Shown: positions 1 to 5,580, counted from the stretch's first letter. The stretch is DNA of 6,893 nucleotides from Verrucomicrobiota bacterium (GCA_003219345.1 QHOP01000434.1:1-6893), one strand, 5' to 3'. A program made the numbers and translations. The notes: generated by a model not told the origin, from the letters alone.

Positions 1-18
1 AGAGCCGTTCCGCTGCAG

Positions 19-1140
19 TCAGGTCTTGATCGCACCCGACGCGCGGAGGACTTCCTCCCCGGTCTCTTTGAGGAACTCCTGCGAGACGGCCACCTTCACG
101 CCGCCGGCGAAGTCCTGGAACTGGAGCCACCGCTTCTCCTGCGGCTGGTGGGCGAATTTCGCGTAGATGGCGAGCCGGCCGTCGCCTAAACGGACGAGGA
201 AGTAGTTGCAGAGCCACCGGGCGTTGAGGGGCGGCAGGGACTGATCCGCCGCCTCGTCGGGGCGCACGTCACGGTACACCGGCGGGACCAGGAAGAGCTG
301 CTCGCGGGCGATCGTCCGGGTGCCGGCGGGGACGAACGCGACCGACCGGATGCGGAGCAGGTCGTCCTTGTACGAGTACCGGAACGCCCGCGACGGCACG
401 AGGCCGCCCCGCAGCTTGGGCCCGTCGGTCTCCACCCACCAGAACACGTAGGTGACATCGTCGAGCTTATTAAACTTGCCCAGCTCCGACACGGCGATCT
501 CGTAGCCGCCGCCGTAGAACTGCTGTAGGCTCGCGGGGTTCTCAAGCTCGATCCGCAGGAGGGAGCCGCCCATCTGCAGCCCGAAGCCGATCGACCGCTG
601 CAGGGCGTTCATGGCGAGGTTGTCGGCCTCGGGCAACAGCTGCGTCTGCCGGAGGAACTTCTCGAAATCGTCGAGGCCCGAGCCGAGGAGGCCAATCTTA
701 CCAAAGAGTTGCGTGTCCAGCTCGAAGTAACTGCGGCCGAACTGCGCTATCCGATTGTCGGGGTCGCGGATGAAGCCGACCAGGCCGATGCTGTACCGGC
801 CGCCGTTCTCCGCCCAGACTGACGGGTCGAGGCCGTCCAGGTGCCGCTGCAGCGACTCGTTCGTGAAGCGCTGCGCCACGTCCAGCCGCCGCAGTTTGGA
901 GATGACATCGCGCGCCGTGTCGTAGTCGCCGGCCCAGCCGACGACCAGGTTCTCCGACACCACGGCGATCTTCTGGCACAGCTTTCGCGGCACGATCGGG
1001 GAGCCGGGCGGGAAGGCAGCTGACAGGTCATCGACCGTGGGGAGCGACGCAGTCACACCCGGCAGCGGCGGGCCGGACAGGAGCAGGTCCGCCAACAGCA
1101 TCGGGCACTCTTGTATCGCAATCCGGGCAACCGCGGTCAT
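19..1140 (-). CDS. Proteasome/HslV-like Ntn-hydrolase domain protein with unknown C-terminal half
   Basis: A 373-residue protein on the minus strand. I recognise no named family over the full length, but residues 1-217 follow the proteasome-beta/HslV layout. Thr2 would become the N-terminus after Met removal, and Asp18 lies 16 residues later, as Thr1 and Asp17 do in HslV. RKLCQKI (52-58, Lys53 as the Lys33 equivalent) precedes IAVVSENLVVGWAG (58-71), which resembles the HslV KKVRRL...KVIAGFAG segment. SIGLVGFI (117-124), the IGLLGSG motif (149-155, compare the family's GSG with Ser129) and YGGGYEIAV (209-217) fit later strands. An extra ~20 residues separate Asp18 from Lys53. Residues 218-373 are aromatic-rich and unrecognised. 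No signal peptide or membrane segment is visible. The ATG is supported by AGAGGA six bases upstream. Codons end almost always in G or C, and the gene faces away from its neighbours, which suggests separate acquisition. The fold is inferred; catalytic activity is not shown. Confidence 0.75.
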   Translation of the reverse strand: MTAVARIAIQECPMLLADLLLSGPPLPGVTASLPTVDDLSAAFPPGSPIVPRKLCQKIAVVSENLVVGWAGDYDTARDVISKLRRLDVAQRFTNESLQRHLDGLDPSVWAENGGRYSIGLVGFIRDPDNRIAQFGRSYFELDTQLFGKIGLLGSGLDDFEKFLRQTQLLPEADNLAMNALQRSIGFGLQMGGSLLRIELENPASLQQFYGGGYEIAVSELGKFNKLDDVTYVFWWVETDGPKLRGGLVPSRAFRYSYKDDLLRIRSVAFVPAGTRTIAREQLFLVPPVYRDVRPDEAADQSLPPLNARWLCNYFLVRLGDGRLAIYAKFAHQPQEKRWLQFQDFAGGVKVAVSQEFLKETGEEVLRASGAIKT

Positions 1141-1272
1141 GAATCGTCCTCTGCCGCCGAACGCGGAAACTGAGTCACGCCGGGCCGAGGACTCAAGCCA
1201 AGCCGCGACTTCCAGGCCAACCCGAGGCGCTGCCCGGAGTTGGCTCCAGTGATCTGGTTCGGCAATCTAATG

Positions 1273-1300
1273 TTTATCATGCAAAATAATCTCCCGCCAA
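1273..1300 (-). promoter_or_regulatory. Candidate sigma70-like promoter for the minus-strand gene
   Basis: Read on the minus strand, TTGGCG (1300-1295) and GATAAA (1278-1273) are separated by 16 bases, about 130 bases before the ATG at 1140. Each hexamer matches four of six consensus positions. This is the only AT-rich patch in the upstream region, but the match is weak and the leader would be long. Confidence 0.2.
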
Positions 1301-1354
1301 CTGCGACGAACTCGCCGCGACGGCCGGCCCTGCCACGGCGCTGCGCGCATCAAC

Positions 1355-1427
1355 TCTCTGTGCTCTCTGCGTTCTCTGCGGCAAAAACAAAACGGCAAAA
1401 CCGCAAAGAACGCAAGGACCGCAAAGA
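1355..1427. repeat. Imperfect inverted repeat with short periodic words
   Basis: The arm TGCGTTCTCTGCGG (1368-1381) pairs with CCGCAAAGAACGCA (1401-1414), 13 of 14 positions, around a 19-base A/C-rich loop. The pairing continues imperfectly outward to about 1355 and 1427. The left arm repeats CTCTGTG, CTCTCTGCG and TTCTCTGCGG; the right arm repeats CGCAAAGAA, CGCAAGGAC and CGCAAAGAA. Translated, such sequence gives the AKTKRQNRKERKDRKE type of low-complexity peptide that I recall from spurious proteins in environmental genomes. It lies between the divergently placed minus-strand gene and the integrase remnant. There is no T-run, so it is not an obvious terminator. Confidence 0.6.
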
Positions 1428-1476
1428 AGGAACAACCACATACCTCTCTCAGTCAACTCCAACGTACGGACCGCGC

Positions 1477-1707
1477 AAAGTCAACCTGCCCGTGGTTCTG
1501 AGTCGCGCCGAAGTGGCGAAAGTCATCTCCCTGGTGGAGGGCGTGGCGCAACTGGTCGTGCAACTTCTCTATGGCAGCGGACTGCGCATTATGGAATCGG
1601 TCCGATTGCGGATTAAGGATGTGGATTTGGAGATGAAGCAAGTGACGGTGCGTTCGGGCAAAGGAGAGAAAGACCGGTTCACGACCTTGGCGGAGAAGAG
1701 ACGTTAA
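1477..1707 (+). pseudogene. Integron-integrase-like tyrosine recombinase fragment 1
   Basis: Recognisable integrase sequence begins near KVNLPVVLSRAEV and runs through LLYGSGLRIMESVRLRIKDV and QVTVRSGKGEKDRFTT, then stops at TAA 1705-1707. The NLPVVLSR, LLYGSGLR and GKGEKDR blocks are typical of the catalytic domain of IntI-type recombinases. The Arg in YGSGLR is the first catalytic Arg, and the Lys in GKGEKDR is in the beta2-beta3 catalytic position. The N-terminal SAM-like domain, the HxxR box and the nucleophilic Tyr are all missing, so the product cannot recombine DNA. The frame stays open upstream to 1240, but that part is unrelated. The break falls at the inverted repeat that starts the S23 unit, which implies truncation by insertion or rearrangement. 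Confidence 0.75.
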
Positions 1708-1743
1708 CATTCAACGTTGAACATTCAACGTTCAACGGTTAAC
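1702..1743. repeat. Left heptamer array and inverted repeat of the S23 unit
   Basis: Six consecutive 7-mers, all ending in AAC: CGTTAAC, ATTCAAC, GTTGAAC, ATTCAAC, GTTCAAC, GGTTAAC. Positions 1706-1737 form the left inverted repeat, whose partner is at 2115-2146. The array starts inside the stop region of integrase fragment 1 and ends nine bases before the S23 ATG. Confidence 0.8.
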
Positions 1744-1752
1744 CAATCGGCG

Positions 1753-2120
1753 ATGGGTGAGACATATGATCTGGAGGAGCGTTTGCTGGAATACGCGGGC
1801 ACATTCGATTGGTGGAGAAATTGCCGGACACGCGGGCGGGTAATCATGTGGCCGGACAGTTGTTGCGTTCGGGCACCTCAGCGCTGCCCAACCACGCGGA
1901 GGCGCAGGGGGCTGAGTCGCGCAAGGATTTCGTGCACAAGCTCAAGATCTGTCACAAGGAACTGCGGGAGTAGCGCCGCTGGCTGCGGTTGATCCAGCGG
2001 GTTCCCTTGCTCGAGGCTGCGGCGGTACAGTCGTTGGTGCAGGAGACGGAGGAGTTGATCCGGATTTTTTCGACGAGCACCCGCACCGCGAGTCGAGGGG
2101 TGTCCGGCGTTCAGCGTTGA
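1753..2120 (+). pseudogene. Decayed four-helix-bundle (S23/23S rRNA intervening-sequence) protein gene, copy 1
   Basis: The gene starts MGETYDLEERLLEYA from ATG 1753. After about 1798 the family sequence continues only in the next frame: IRLVEKLPDTRAGNHVAGQL, LRSGTSALPNHAEAQGAESR, KDFVHKLKICHKELRE. Comparison with copy 2 suggests a four-base deletion at about 1798-1803. An in-frame TAG at 1971-1973 stands where Ser would be expected (KELRE-stop-RRWLRLIQRV), consistent with TCG to TAG. The frame then runs on to TGA 2118-2120, inside the right inverted repeat. Apart from these two lesions the gene is nearly full length (~120 residues) and well conserved, so decay looks recent. S23-family proteins were first found in 23S rRNA intervening sequences; the role of free-standing copies is not settled. 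Confidence 0.82.
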
Positions 2121-2146
2121 ATGTTGAATGTTGGACGTTGAATGTT
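2109..2146. repeat. Right heptamer array and inverted repeat of the S23 unit
   Basis: The 7-mers GTTCAGC, GTTGAAT, GTTGAAT, GTTGGAC and GTTGAAT run without gaps from 2109 to 2143. Positions 2115-2146 are the reverse complement of 1706-1737 with three mismatches. The array contains the S23 stop codon and ends four bases before integrase fragment 2. Confidence 0.8.
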
Positions 2147-2149
2147 TTG

Positions 2150-2254
2150 TGGCAATCATCGCCGCTGCGGGTGCTGGACGTGGACCTGGAGCGGCGGCAA
2201 CTGATCGTGCGGGCAGGCCAAGGGCGGAAAGGACCGCGTGACGCGGGGAGCTGA
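2150..2254 (+). pseudogene. Integron-integrase-like tyrosine recombinase fragment 2
   Basis: The frame reads WQSSPLRVLDVDLERRQLIV then RAG; a one-base insertion (C at about 2219) moves the rest, KGGKDRVTRGAD, into another frame. This matches the same integrase segment as fragment 1 (ESVRLRIKDVDLE...GKGEKDRFTT), so it is a second copy of that segment and not the continuation of the first. Only ~35 codons remain. No catalytic HxxR or Tyr is present. The literal frame ends at TGA 2252-2254. The fragment starts directly after the right inverted repeat and ends directly before the next heptamer array. The two fragments differ far more than the adjoining S23 units do. Confidence 0.65.
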
Positions 2255-2255
2255 T

Positions 2256-2347
2256 AACTTTCAACGTTGAACATTCAACCTTCAACGTTTAACCAATGAG
2301 CGATGGGTGAGACCTATGATCTGGAGGAGTGGCTGCTGGAATACGCG
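2256..2347 (+). repeat. Second copy of the left array plus S23 start (direct repeat, 550-bp offset)
   Basis: These 92 bases match 1706-1797 at 83 positions with no net length change. They contain the heptamers TTTCAAC, GTTGAAC, ATTCAAC, CTTCAAC and GTTTAAC (2259-2293) followed by the start of a second S23 gene. The conservation shows that array and S23 gene are copied as one unit. Confidence 0.75.
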
Positions 2348-2374
2348 GCGCGCATCGTTCGCCTGGTAGAGAAG
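2303..2374 (+). pseudogene. Four-helix-bundle (S23) gene remnant, copy 2
   Basis: ATG 2303 begins MGETYDLEEWLLEYAARIVR followed by LVEK, parallel to copy 1 and without the frameshift seen there. After Lys24 the family sequence ends abruptly. The frame stays open to 2641 but encodes only low-complexity repeat sequence and the start of kdsA in another frame. Roughly 95 residues of the family are missing, so this is a deletion remnant and not a gene. Another ATG at 2296 stops after four codons. Confidence 0.75.
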
Positions 2375-2404
2375 TGCGGAATGACCCTCCGAGGAAGAGC
2401 ACGG

Positions 2405-2434
2405 CGAACATCGAACATCGAACATCGAACGTTG
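2405..2434. repeat. CGAACAT heptamer array
   Basis: Three perfect tandem copies of CGAACAT (2405-2425) are followed by CGAACGTTG. It is another 7-bp array of the same general type, close to where S23 copy 2 breaks off. Its orientation does not make it a clear inverted partner of the array at 2259-2293. Confidence 0.65.
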
Positions 2435-2580
2435 CTCGGTCGAGGAGGAGAGGGAGAGCGCGCTGCGGGCGCTATTCCGCGCTGTCCGGATTTTGGAATT
2501 CGTGATTCGCGGATAAAATCGGCGTGGAACGAGGGTGAAAGAGGTTTGGCTTCCGCAGTCGCGACTGTTAAGAATGCCGC
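2435..2580. other. Spacer upstream of kdsA
   Basis: No gene is seen here. The spacer contains a short 7-bp periodic word (ATTCGTG ATTCGCG, about 2498-2511), a weak promoter-like pair at 2493-2519, and an in-frame TAA (2569-2571) that limits the kdsA start. Confidence 0.5.
2493..2519 (+). promoter_or_regulatory. Candidate promoter for kdsA
   Basis: TTGGAA (2493-2498) and TAAAAT (2514-2519) are 15 bases apart and about 60 bases before the kdsA GTG. The hexamers are reasonable but the spacer is short, and the sequence overlaps a repeat-like word, so it may be coincidence. Confidence 0.3.
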
Positions 2581-3399
2581 GTGGCTGATTCATCGGACAA
2601 ACTTTGGACGGCGCTGTCGTCACCGCGCCGTTTCACTTTGATTGCCGGACCGTGTGTCATCGAAAATGAGAAGATTTGCGTCAAAGTGGCCGAGTCGCTG
2701 CAAAAAACCTGCGAGAGACTTGGCATCACTTACGTTTTCAAAGCCAGCTACGACAAAGCGAATCGCACGTCGCGCAAATCGTTTCGCGGGCCGGGCCTCG
2801 ACGCGGGATTGGAAACGCTGGCCAAAGTGCGCGCGGAATCCGGCGTGCCGGTGCTCACTGACGTGCACACGGAAGCCCAGGCCGCCATCGCCAGCGAAAC
2901 GGTGGACGTGCTGCAAATCCCCGCTTTTCTCTGTCGCCAGACCGATTTGATCGAAGCGGCGGTGTTGACCGGCAGAATCGTCAACTTGAAGAAGGGCCAA
3001 TTCCTGTCTCCGTCGGAGATGGGGCAGGTGGTGAGGAAGGCCGTTGAAGCCGGTGGCAAAAAGATTCTCGTCACCGAGCGCGGCACGACGTTCGGCTACC
3101 ACAATCTGGTGGCGGACATGCGCTCCATTCCGATGATGCGGCGCTTCGGTTTTCCGGTGATTTTCGACGCGACGCATTCGGTGCAACTGCCCGGCGGCGG
3201 CGGGAACAGATCGAGTGGCCAGCGCGAGTTCGCCCCGGTCCTGGCGCGGGCGGCGGTGGCGGCCGGCGCCGAGGGCGTGTTCATCGAAACGCATCCGGAC
3301 CCTGACCGCGCGTTGAGCGACGGGCCGAACATGATTCCACTGGCGGAGATGCCGAGGTTGTTGAAGACCCTCTTGAAAATTCGCGCGGCGGTTGACTGA
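2581..3399 (+). CDS. kdsA: 3-deoxy-D-manno-octulosonate 8-phosphate synthase (KdsA)
   Basis: A cytoplasmic enzyme that condenses phosphoenolpyruvate with arabinose 5-phosphate to give Kdo-8-phosphate, the first committed step to the Kdo of LPS. The 272-residue chain has the full family pattern: AGPCVIEN (22-29), [12 protein letters not shown] (53-64), [13 protein letters not shown] (68-80), [15 protein letters not shown] (109-123), NLKKGQF (135-141), [20 protein letters not shown] (166-185), [11 protein letters not shown] (196-206) and ALSDGPN (244-250). Cys25, His199, Glu236 and Asp247 match the four metal ligands of the metal-dependent class; the E. coli-type enzyme has Asn in place of the Cys. 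The start is GTG: an in-frame TAA three codons earlier excludes a longer form. There is no strong ribosome-binding site. Length is close to the usual ~280. It heads the LPS cluster, although a palindromic element separates it from the next gene. Confidence 0.97.
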   Translation: MADSSDKLWTALSSPRRFTLIAGPCVIENEKICVKVAESLQKTCERLGITYVFKASYDKANRTSRKSFRGPGLDAGLETLAKVRAESGVPVLTDVHTEAQAAIASETVDVLQIPAFLCRQTDLIEAAVLTGRIVNLKKGQFLSPSEMGQVVRKAVEAGGKKILVTERGTTFGYHNLVADMRSIPMMRRFGFPVIFDATHSVQLPGGGGNRSSGQREFAPVLARAAVAAGAEGVFIETHPDPDRALSDGPNMIPLAEMPRLLKTLLKIRAAVD

Positions 3400-3411
3400 C
3401 GATTCAGTCAA
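3392..3411. other. Short stem-loop over the kdsA stop codon
   Basis: TTGACTGA (3392-3399) and TCAGTCAA (3404-3411) form a perfect 8-bp stem with a four-base loop, and the left arm includes the kdsA TGA. It is followed by A residues and not T, so it is not a classic intrinsic terminator on the plus strand. It could attenuate, or protect the 3' end of, kdsA mRNA. Confidence 0.45.
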
Positions 3412-3419
3412 AAAGGAGT

Positions 3420-3566
3420 GGGGAGCGCAGCCGCCCCGGCTGCTGTTCGGCGCGCCCCGCGCCGAACTCTATACCCGAAAAGGACAAACTATCCAGTGGA
3501 GCACCTGGCGCCGGAATGCCAACGGCGAGGGCGCCGTTGGCAGCGCCCGAGGCGGGCGCGCTCCCC
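3420..3566. repeat. Multi-arm palindromic (cloverleaf-like) intergenic element
   Basis: The outer arms GGGGAGCGC (3420-3428) and GCGCTCCCC (3558-3566) are perfectly complementary and close the element. Inside lie four nested hairpins: GCAGCC/GGCTGC (3427-3443), GTTCGGCGCG/CGCGCCGAAC (3445-3467, 10 bp, loop CCC), GCCAACGGCG/CGCCGTTGGC (3518-3541, 10 bp, 11 with the flanking T-A pair) and GCGCCC/GGGCGC (3543-3559). The outermost hairpins share two bases with the closing stem. Such a design suggests a REP/MITE-like dispersed element or a structured RNA. I recall similar GGGGAGCGC-ended elements between genes in Verrucomicrobiota, but copy number cannot be judged here. The element is open in the lptA frame and could be mistaken for coding sequence. 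Confidence 0.7.
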
Positions 3567-3609
3567 GATTCCATCCCGCGCCGTAACGATTCAGTTGGAC
3601 TGGGTGGAC

Positions 3610-3625
3610 GGAGGAATATTCTTCC
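3610..3625. promoter_or_regulatory. Palindrome in the leader of the LPS-transport gene
   Basis: GGAGGAATATTCTTCC is symmetric at seven of eight paired positions and centred about 43 bases before the GTG at 3661. It overlaps a weak promoter-like pair (TTGGAC 3595-3600, TATTCT 3617-3622, 16-base spacer). It could be an operator, but nothing identifies a regulator. Confidence 0.25.
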
Positions 3626-3660
3626 TAAACTCCCGCGCGGGCCTTAAGAATGAGTCCGGC

Positions 3661-5580
3661 GTGAAACTTCAGCGTTTCTGTTTGTCAGTGGTTGCGGCAC
3701 TCGTGCTGGTGTCGCCCGCGGTGCGTTCGCAACTGATCGAAGGCGGGGCCAAACGTTTCAAGCATGCGTTCGTGGACGAACAGACCGGCAAACGCACCAT
3801 GCTTTTGACGGGTGGCAGCGCGACGAATATTTCCAACGAGGAGTTGCTGATCGGCGACGGAGTCCGGCTTCAATTCTTCGATGACACCGGGAAGACAAAC
3901 CTTGAAGTCGCCTCAGCGGCTTGCATTTATAACCTCAAAATCGAATCGGTTGCTTCGACGAATCGCCTGGAGGCGAGCAGCGGCAGCGGCCAGTTTTCAC
4001 TCGAAGGCGACGGTTTTGAGTACGCACGGGCGAACGGATCGTTGACGATTTCCAACCATGTCCATGCGACGATCCAAAAGGATTTGCTCCAATCACCATC
4101 GCAAATGGCCACGACAAGCAGCTCTGCTCAGTCCGCAGGACGGACCGAAGCAGCGCCGGCGACCAATCAACTGCTGCACATTTTTTCCGATCGGATGCGT
4201 TATCAGTCGAATCTTGCTGTGTTCGAGCACAACGTTCGAGTGGAAGATCCGCAGGGCAAAATGACTTGCAGTGCTCTGGCAGTCGCTTTTTCCGAGCGGT
4301 CGCCTTCAGACGAGAGCCGACGGATTGAGAGTATCGTGGCAAGACAACAGGTCGTCATTGACTCGGACCAGGTCCATGCCTCGGGCGATCAGGCGACGTA
4401 TCGTCAGGCCACGGAGGCGATCGAGCTGACGGGCAATCCAGCATGGCGCCTTCGCCAGTACGAGGGTCGTGCGGAGGAGTTGGTGGTGAACCGGAGGACG
4501 CGGGAGTTTCACGCCCGGCGCAACGTGGAGATGACGCTGCCGCCGGGTTCGATTAGGCAGAGCGGTTCTCTACTGCCCGAAAGTTCGTCGGAAACCACGG
4601 CGGCCGCGGCAGAAGGCCAGCCGGCGCAGGTGCGTGCCGGTGATTTCGAGTTCAAGCCGGATGTCACGGACACAAACTTCAACCTCGCGGTGTTCCGCGA
4701 CAACGTGCGGGTGAACAGCGGAAATGGAAACCTGGACTGCGAGTTGATGACGATCATGTCGTCGGTGCAAAGCAACCGGACGGAAAGCGTCGTGGCCGAG
4801 CGGAGCGTGGTGATGGAGCAAGGGGACATTCGCGTGACCGGTGCGAAGGCGGTTTACACTGCGACGAACGAACTTGTCGAGGTGACGGGAAACCCGGAGT
4901 GGAAAATGAGCCAGCGCGAGGGAACTTCCGAAGTCCTCGCGTTCGACTTGAAAAACAGGGCGTATCACGCCGCTCGCAACGTCCGGACGCGTTTGCCCCC
5001 CGGCGCACTCGGCGCTTCGACGTGGTTACGGTCCGGGTCCGCTGCCCGGACCAACGCAGCGGCGAGTGGGACCTCGACTGATCCGCCCAAGCCGATTGAG
5101 GTCGCTTCGGACGATTTTGAATTGAAACCGGACGCAGCGAACACGAATCTGAGCCTGGCGACCTATCGCGGCCATGTGCGGGTCAGCGAACCGGAGCGGA
5201 TGAATCTGACCAGCGAGGAGTTGACCGTGACCGGCAAAATGTCGTCGGGCACAAACCAGGTGGAAGGTGCTGTCGCGGAGGGAAACGTGGATCTCGTCGT
5301 TCGCGAAGCCGGCGGAGAAAAACGGGCACAGGGCGACAAAGCGGTTTACACCGCCGGCAACTCAGAGGTCGTGTTGACGCGCCCTAACGGGGTTAAGTTC
5401 GTCGTGGCGGATGCGGAGGGCGTAATCGAAGGCAGCGGGTCGAAGGCGGTTTACACGGGCGCTCCAGAGATATTGGAATTGTCAGGGAATAATCCGGTGC
5501 TGACGGCCGGCGCGGGGAAAGTGAGATTGAATCCTGAGTCGCTGAAGAAGAAAGCAGCGCCGGCCCTGCCGAAATCGTGA
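3661..5580 (+). CDS. Multi-domain LptC/LptA (OstA)-like periplasmic LPS-transport protein
   Basis: With GTG 3661 as start the product has 639 residues and begins with a clear signal peptide: KLQR, then a hydrophobic core from Phe6 to Val21 (VVAALVLVSP), with likely cleavage near SPAVRSQ. The frame is open back to 3418, but that part is Arg-rich translation of the palindromic element and would bury the signal peptide. Residues ~25-145 look LptC-like (KRTMLLTGGSA, LEVASAACIYN, GSLTISNHVHA). Three LptA/OstA-like units follow at ~168-300, 322-455 and 478-639. They share NLAVFEHNVRV / NLAVFRDNVRV / SLATYRGHVRV, GDQATYRQATEAIELTGNP / GAKAVYTATNELVEVTGNP and RRNVEMTLPPG / ARNVRTRLPPG. Ser/Thr/Ala-rich linkers (146-167, 301-321, 456-477) separate the domains. 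E. coli LptA has one such domain in ~185 residues, so this chain could act as a pre-joined bridge carrying LPS across the periplasm. Its position next to lptB agrees. The family call is strong; the domain-by-domain split is inferred. Confidence 0.87.
   Translation: MKLQRFCLSVVAALVLVSPAVRSQLIEGGAKRFKHAFVDEQTGKRTMLLTGGSATNISNEELLIGDGVRLQFFDDTGKTNLEVASAACIYNLKIESVASTNRLEASSGSGQFSLEGDGFEYARANGSLTISNHVHATIQKDLLQSPSQMATTSSSAQSAGRTEAAPATNQLLHIFSDRMRYQSNLAVFEHNVRVEDPQGKMTCSALAVAFSERSPSDESRRIESIVARQQVVIDSDQVHASGDQATYRQATEAIELTGNPAWRLRQYEGRAEELVVNRRTREFHARRNVEMTLPPGSIRQSGSLLPESSSETTAAAAEGQPAQVRAGDFEFKPDVTDTNFNLAVFRDNVRVNSGNGNLDCELMTIMSSVQSNRTESVVAERSVVMEQGDIRVTGAKAVYTATNELVEVTGNPEWKMSQREGTSEVLAFDLKNRAYHAARNVRTRLPPGALGASTWLRSGSAARTNAAASGTSTDPPKPIEVASDDFELKPDAANTNLSLATYRGHVRVSEPERMNLTSEELTVTGKMSSGTNQVEGAVAEGNVDLVVREAGGEKRAQGDKAVYTAGNSEVVLTRPNGVKFVVADAEGVIEGSGSKAVYTGAPEILELSGNNPVLTAGAGKVRLNPESLKKKAAPALPKS

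Larger units (their letters stand above)
1141..1476. other. Intergenic region without a supported gene
   Basis: This stretch holds the ribosome-binding site and possible promoter of the minus-strand gene, an AT-rich patch around 1266-1292, and the imperfect hairpin repeat at 1355-1427. Open frames crossing it have no recognisable protein features. The plus-strand frame open from 1240 is only an accidental N-terminal extension of the integrase fragment that follows. Confidence 0.6.
1706..2146 (+). mobile_element. Putative S23 cassette bounded by 32-bp inverted repeats
   Basis: A 441-bp unit with inverted ends (1706-1737 and 2115-2146, matching at 29 of 32 positions) encloses a decayed four-helix-bundle gene and nothing else. 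It lies between two integrase fragments. Related sequence (left array plus S23 start) recurs 550 bases downstream at about 90% identity. The structure resembles a non-autonomous, MITE-like insertion that carries a gene. No target-site duplication is evident, and no transposase lies in the window. Mobility is inferred from the ends and the duplication. Confidence 0.45.

Noticed and set aside
1240..1707. An apparently intact 155-codon plus-strand gene
   Set aside because: Only its second half matches integrase; the first half translates the hairpin repeat, and the catalytic HxxR and Tyr are absent. It is a fragment, not a gene.
1477..2254. One integrase gene interrupted by the S23 unit
   Set aside because: The downstream fragment repeats the same protein segment (DVDLE to KDRxT) and does not continue it, so removing the S23 unit does not restore a gene.
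1878..2285. A 135-codon minus-strand frame with NIQHST-type words
   Set aside because: The words are the translation of the heptamer arrays, and the remainder is antisense to the S23 pseudogene.
1702..2434. CRISPR array
   Set aside because: The repeats are 7 bp without unique spacers of regular length, and no cas gene is present.
2303..2641. A 112-codon plus-strand frame as a short S23 protein
   Set aside because: Only the first 24 residues match the family; the rest is repeat-derived and overlaps kdsA in another frame.
2620..3411. A 263-codon minus-strand frame
   Set aside because: It is fully antisense to kdsA, Arg/His-rich and without recognisable motifs, as expected of a shadow frame in GC-rich DNA.
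3420..3566. Rho-independent terminator of kdsA
   Set aside because: Several stable hairpins are present, but none is followed by a T-run, and the element has a closed multi-arm design.
3420..3566. tRNA or other known RNA gene
   Set aside because: The cloverleaf shape is larger and GC-richer than a tRNA and lacks the T-loop GTTCRA and CCA-side acceptor features in the right places. No tRNA or rRNA was seen elsewhere in the window.
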